Source: Clostridia bacterium
GTDB lineage: Bacteria > Bacillota > Clostridia > Oscillospirales > QAKW01
Length of the DNA stretch: 5,012 bases
NCBI GenBank assembly: GCA_017442025.1
Contig: JAFSBD010000341.1
Location: 1-5,012 of the forward strand
Reading direction: 5' to 3'
Positions 4,400 through 5,012 of this stretch are shown in pieces. Both the position numbers and the translations under genes were made by a program. A model generated the notes under the pieces. That model saw only the letters and a list, made by a program, of their open reading frames with translations. It did no database searches and was not told where the DNA came from. Within the stretch, counting starts at the first letter, position 1. The number at the start of each line of letters is the position of its first letter.

Positions 4400-5012
4400 T
4401 GTATGCTACCTCCTTCATATTATGTGCATCTGCAGTCTGTAGCTGCGGAAAGATCATGGTTTGATAGGCTGTTCCGTATTTAGAAAAGGACGTTTTATAT
4501 ATCCGTTCTTTCGAAAGAACGCGGGTCATCCAAAGCGGGATCTCGCCGGAGCATTTGATCTCCATCAAGACCATTCCTTCGGGGAGAATGGTTGTTCCGT
4601 AGGCCTCGGATTCTAAGGAGAGATCCTCTTGCCTGCAAAGAATGGTATCATCGAAGGTTACCCTGAAATCCGAGCCGTCATTTGCATAAAAGGCTTCCCG
4701 CTCATAGGAGAGAAAAACGGTTGGATGCAAGGTTTCATAATAGCTGAGGAAATAATCGATCTCTTTGGATATTTGCGTCTGCTTTCGGCAGGGTTGCTCT
4801 TTGCCAAGCCATCCCATTGCTTCTCGCTCGGGCAGAGAAATGCGCCTTTTATAGACTACGTGATCATATTTTTTCTTTAGTTCAACGAACACCGTACCGT
4901 CGGGCCGGGCTTGACTGTAACTGCGGATACGCAACTTTTCTTTATAGATAGGCTTTTCAATGGATCTGCGGATCAAAAGATAGGTGTCGGTATCAAAATA
5001 AAGGTTGCGGAC
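4392..5012 (-). CDS. VTC-type polyphosphate polymerase domain protein (5' partial)
   Basis: The open frame runs unbroken to the window edge, giving 206 residues that begin VRNLYFDTDTYLLIRRSIEK. The TTG at 4976 is an internal Leu, not a start, because the conserved YFDT segment lies upstream of it. About 30-40 N-terminal residues should be missing. The protein shows the VTC tunnel-domain signatures in order: basic strand YKEKLRIRSY (23-32), acidic-basic strand VELKKK (43-48) with YKRR (54-57), YERE (103-106), FRVTFD (116-121) and EIK (151-153), ending with TSFSKYGTAY (174-183). In yeast Vtc4 the equivalent basic residues bind polyphosphate and a glutamate binds the metal. The 12-residue spacing between Arg105 and Arg117 fits that layout. 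No membrane segment or SPX domain is visible. Bacterial members are assumed, not generally shown, to make polyphosphate. It is the first visible gene of the operon. Confidence 0.88.
   Translation of the reverse strand, partial: VRNLYFDTDTYLLIRRSIEKPIYKEKLRIRSYSQARPDGTVFVELKKKYDHVVYKRRISLPEREAMGWLGKEQPCRKQTQISKEIDYFLSYYETLHPTVFLSYEREAFYANDGSDFRVTFDDTILCRQEDLSLESEAYGTTILPEGMVLMEIKCSGEIPLWMTRVLSKERIYKTSFSKYGTAYQTMIFPQLQTADAHNMKEVAYNA
4408..4415 (-). promoter_or_regulatory. Consensus ribosome binding site for the DUF4956 gene
   Basis: A perfect AAGGAGGT on the minus strand lies 8 nt before the ATG at 4399 and inside the last codons of the VTC gene. It fixes the DUF4956 start and shows strong independent initiation despite the overlap. 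Confidence 0.85.

Noticed and set aside
4974..4976. TTG as start codon of the VTC-domain gene
   Set aside because: The same frame continues upstream to the edge and encodes the conserved VTC segment with YFDT, so this TTG is an internal leucine.

Overview
The window looks like chromosome of a low-to-middle-GC Gram-positive anaerobe of the Clostridia, most like the gut Oscillospiraceae/Ruminococcaceae group. This placement is inferred from consensus Shine-Dalgarno sites, a Gram-positive-type lipoprotein, the VTC-DUF4956-Cthe_2159 gene set and the style of the intergenic DNA. No rRNA or other taxonomic marker is present. Two convergent blocks of genes are separated and flanked by unusually structured non-coding DNA.

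Left part (1-450): after a possible weak terminator at the edge, the minus strand carries what looks like a self-contained small-RNA transcription unit (about 282 down to 64). It has a near-consensus promoter with upstream A/T tracts and a 5' end resembling the first third of a tRNA. A long, hairpin-rich centre has ends that pair with each other, and the unit finishes with a T-loop-like sequence and a run of seven U. It is not a normal tRNA: there is no intact acceptor stem or anticodon arm. A divergent promoter (398-425) then drives the first protein gene.

Centre (451-1850): a cytoplasmic alpha/beta-hydrolase (334 aa) with a complete-looking Ser-Asp-His triad is followed by about 340 bp without a gene. 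That stretch is packed with perfect nested inverted repeats and bounded by related A-rich motifs. It ends in a strong bidirectional terminator that insulates the two convergent blocks.

Right part (1850-5012, minus strand): a tight operon in the order VTC-type polyphosphate polymerase domain protein (start lies beyond the window), DUF4956 membrane protein, and a large secreted lipoprotein with a Cthe_2159-like beta-helix. The first two genes overlap by 8 bp and the next gap is 15 bp. This is a recognisable but poorly understood gene set. A reasonable inference is that it couples a polyphosphate-type catalytic domain at the membrane with a surface carbohydrate-binding lipoprotein. The operon promoter is outside the window.

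The most promising undescribed items are the tRNA-like RNA unit and the palindrome-packed block. Both look like members of interspersed repeat or RNA families rather than unique sequence, but that cannot be tested from one window.
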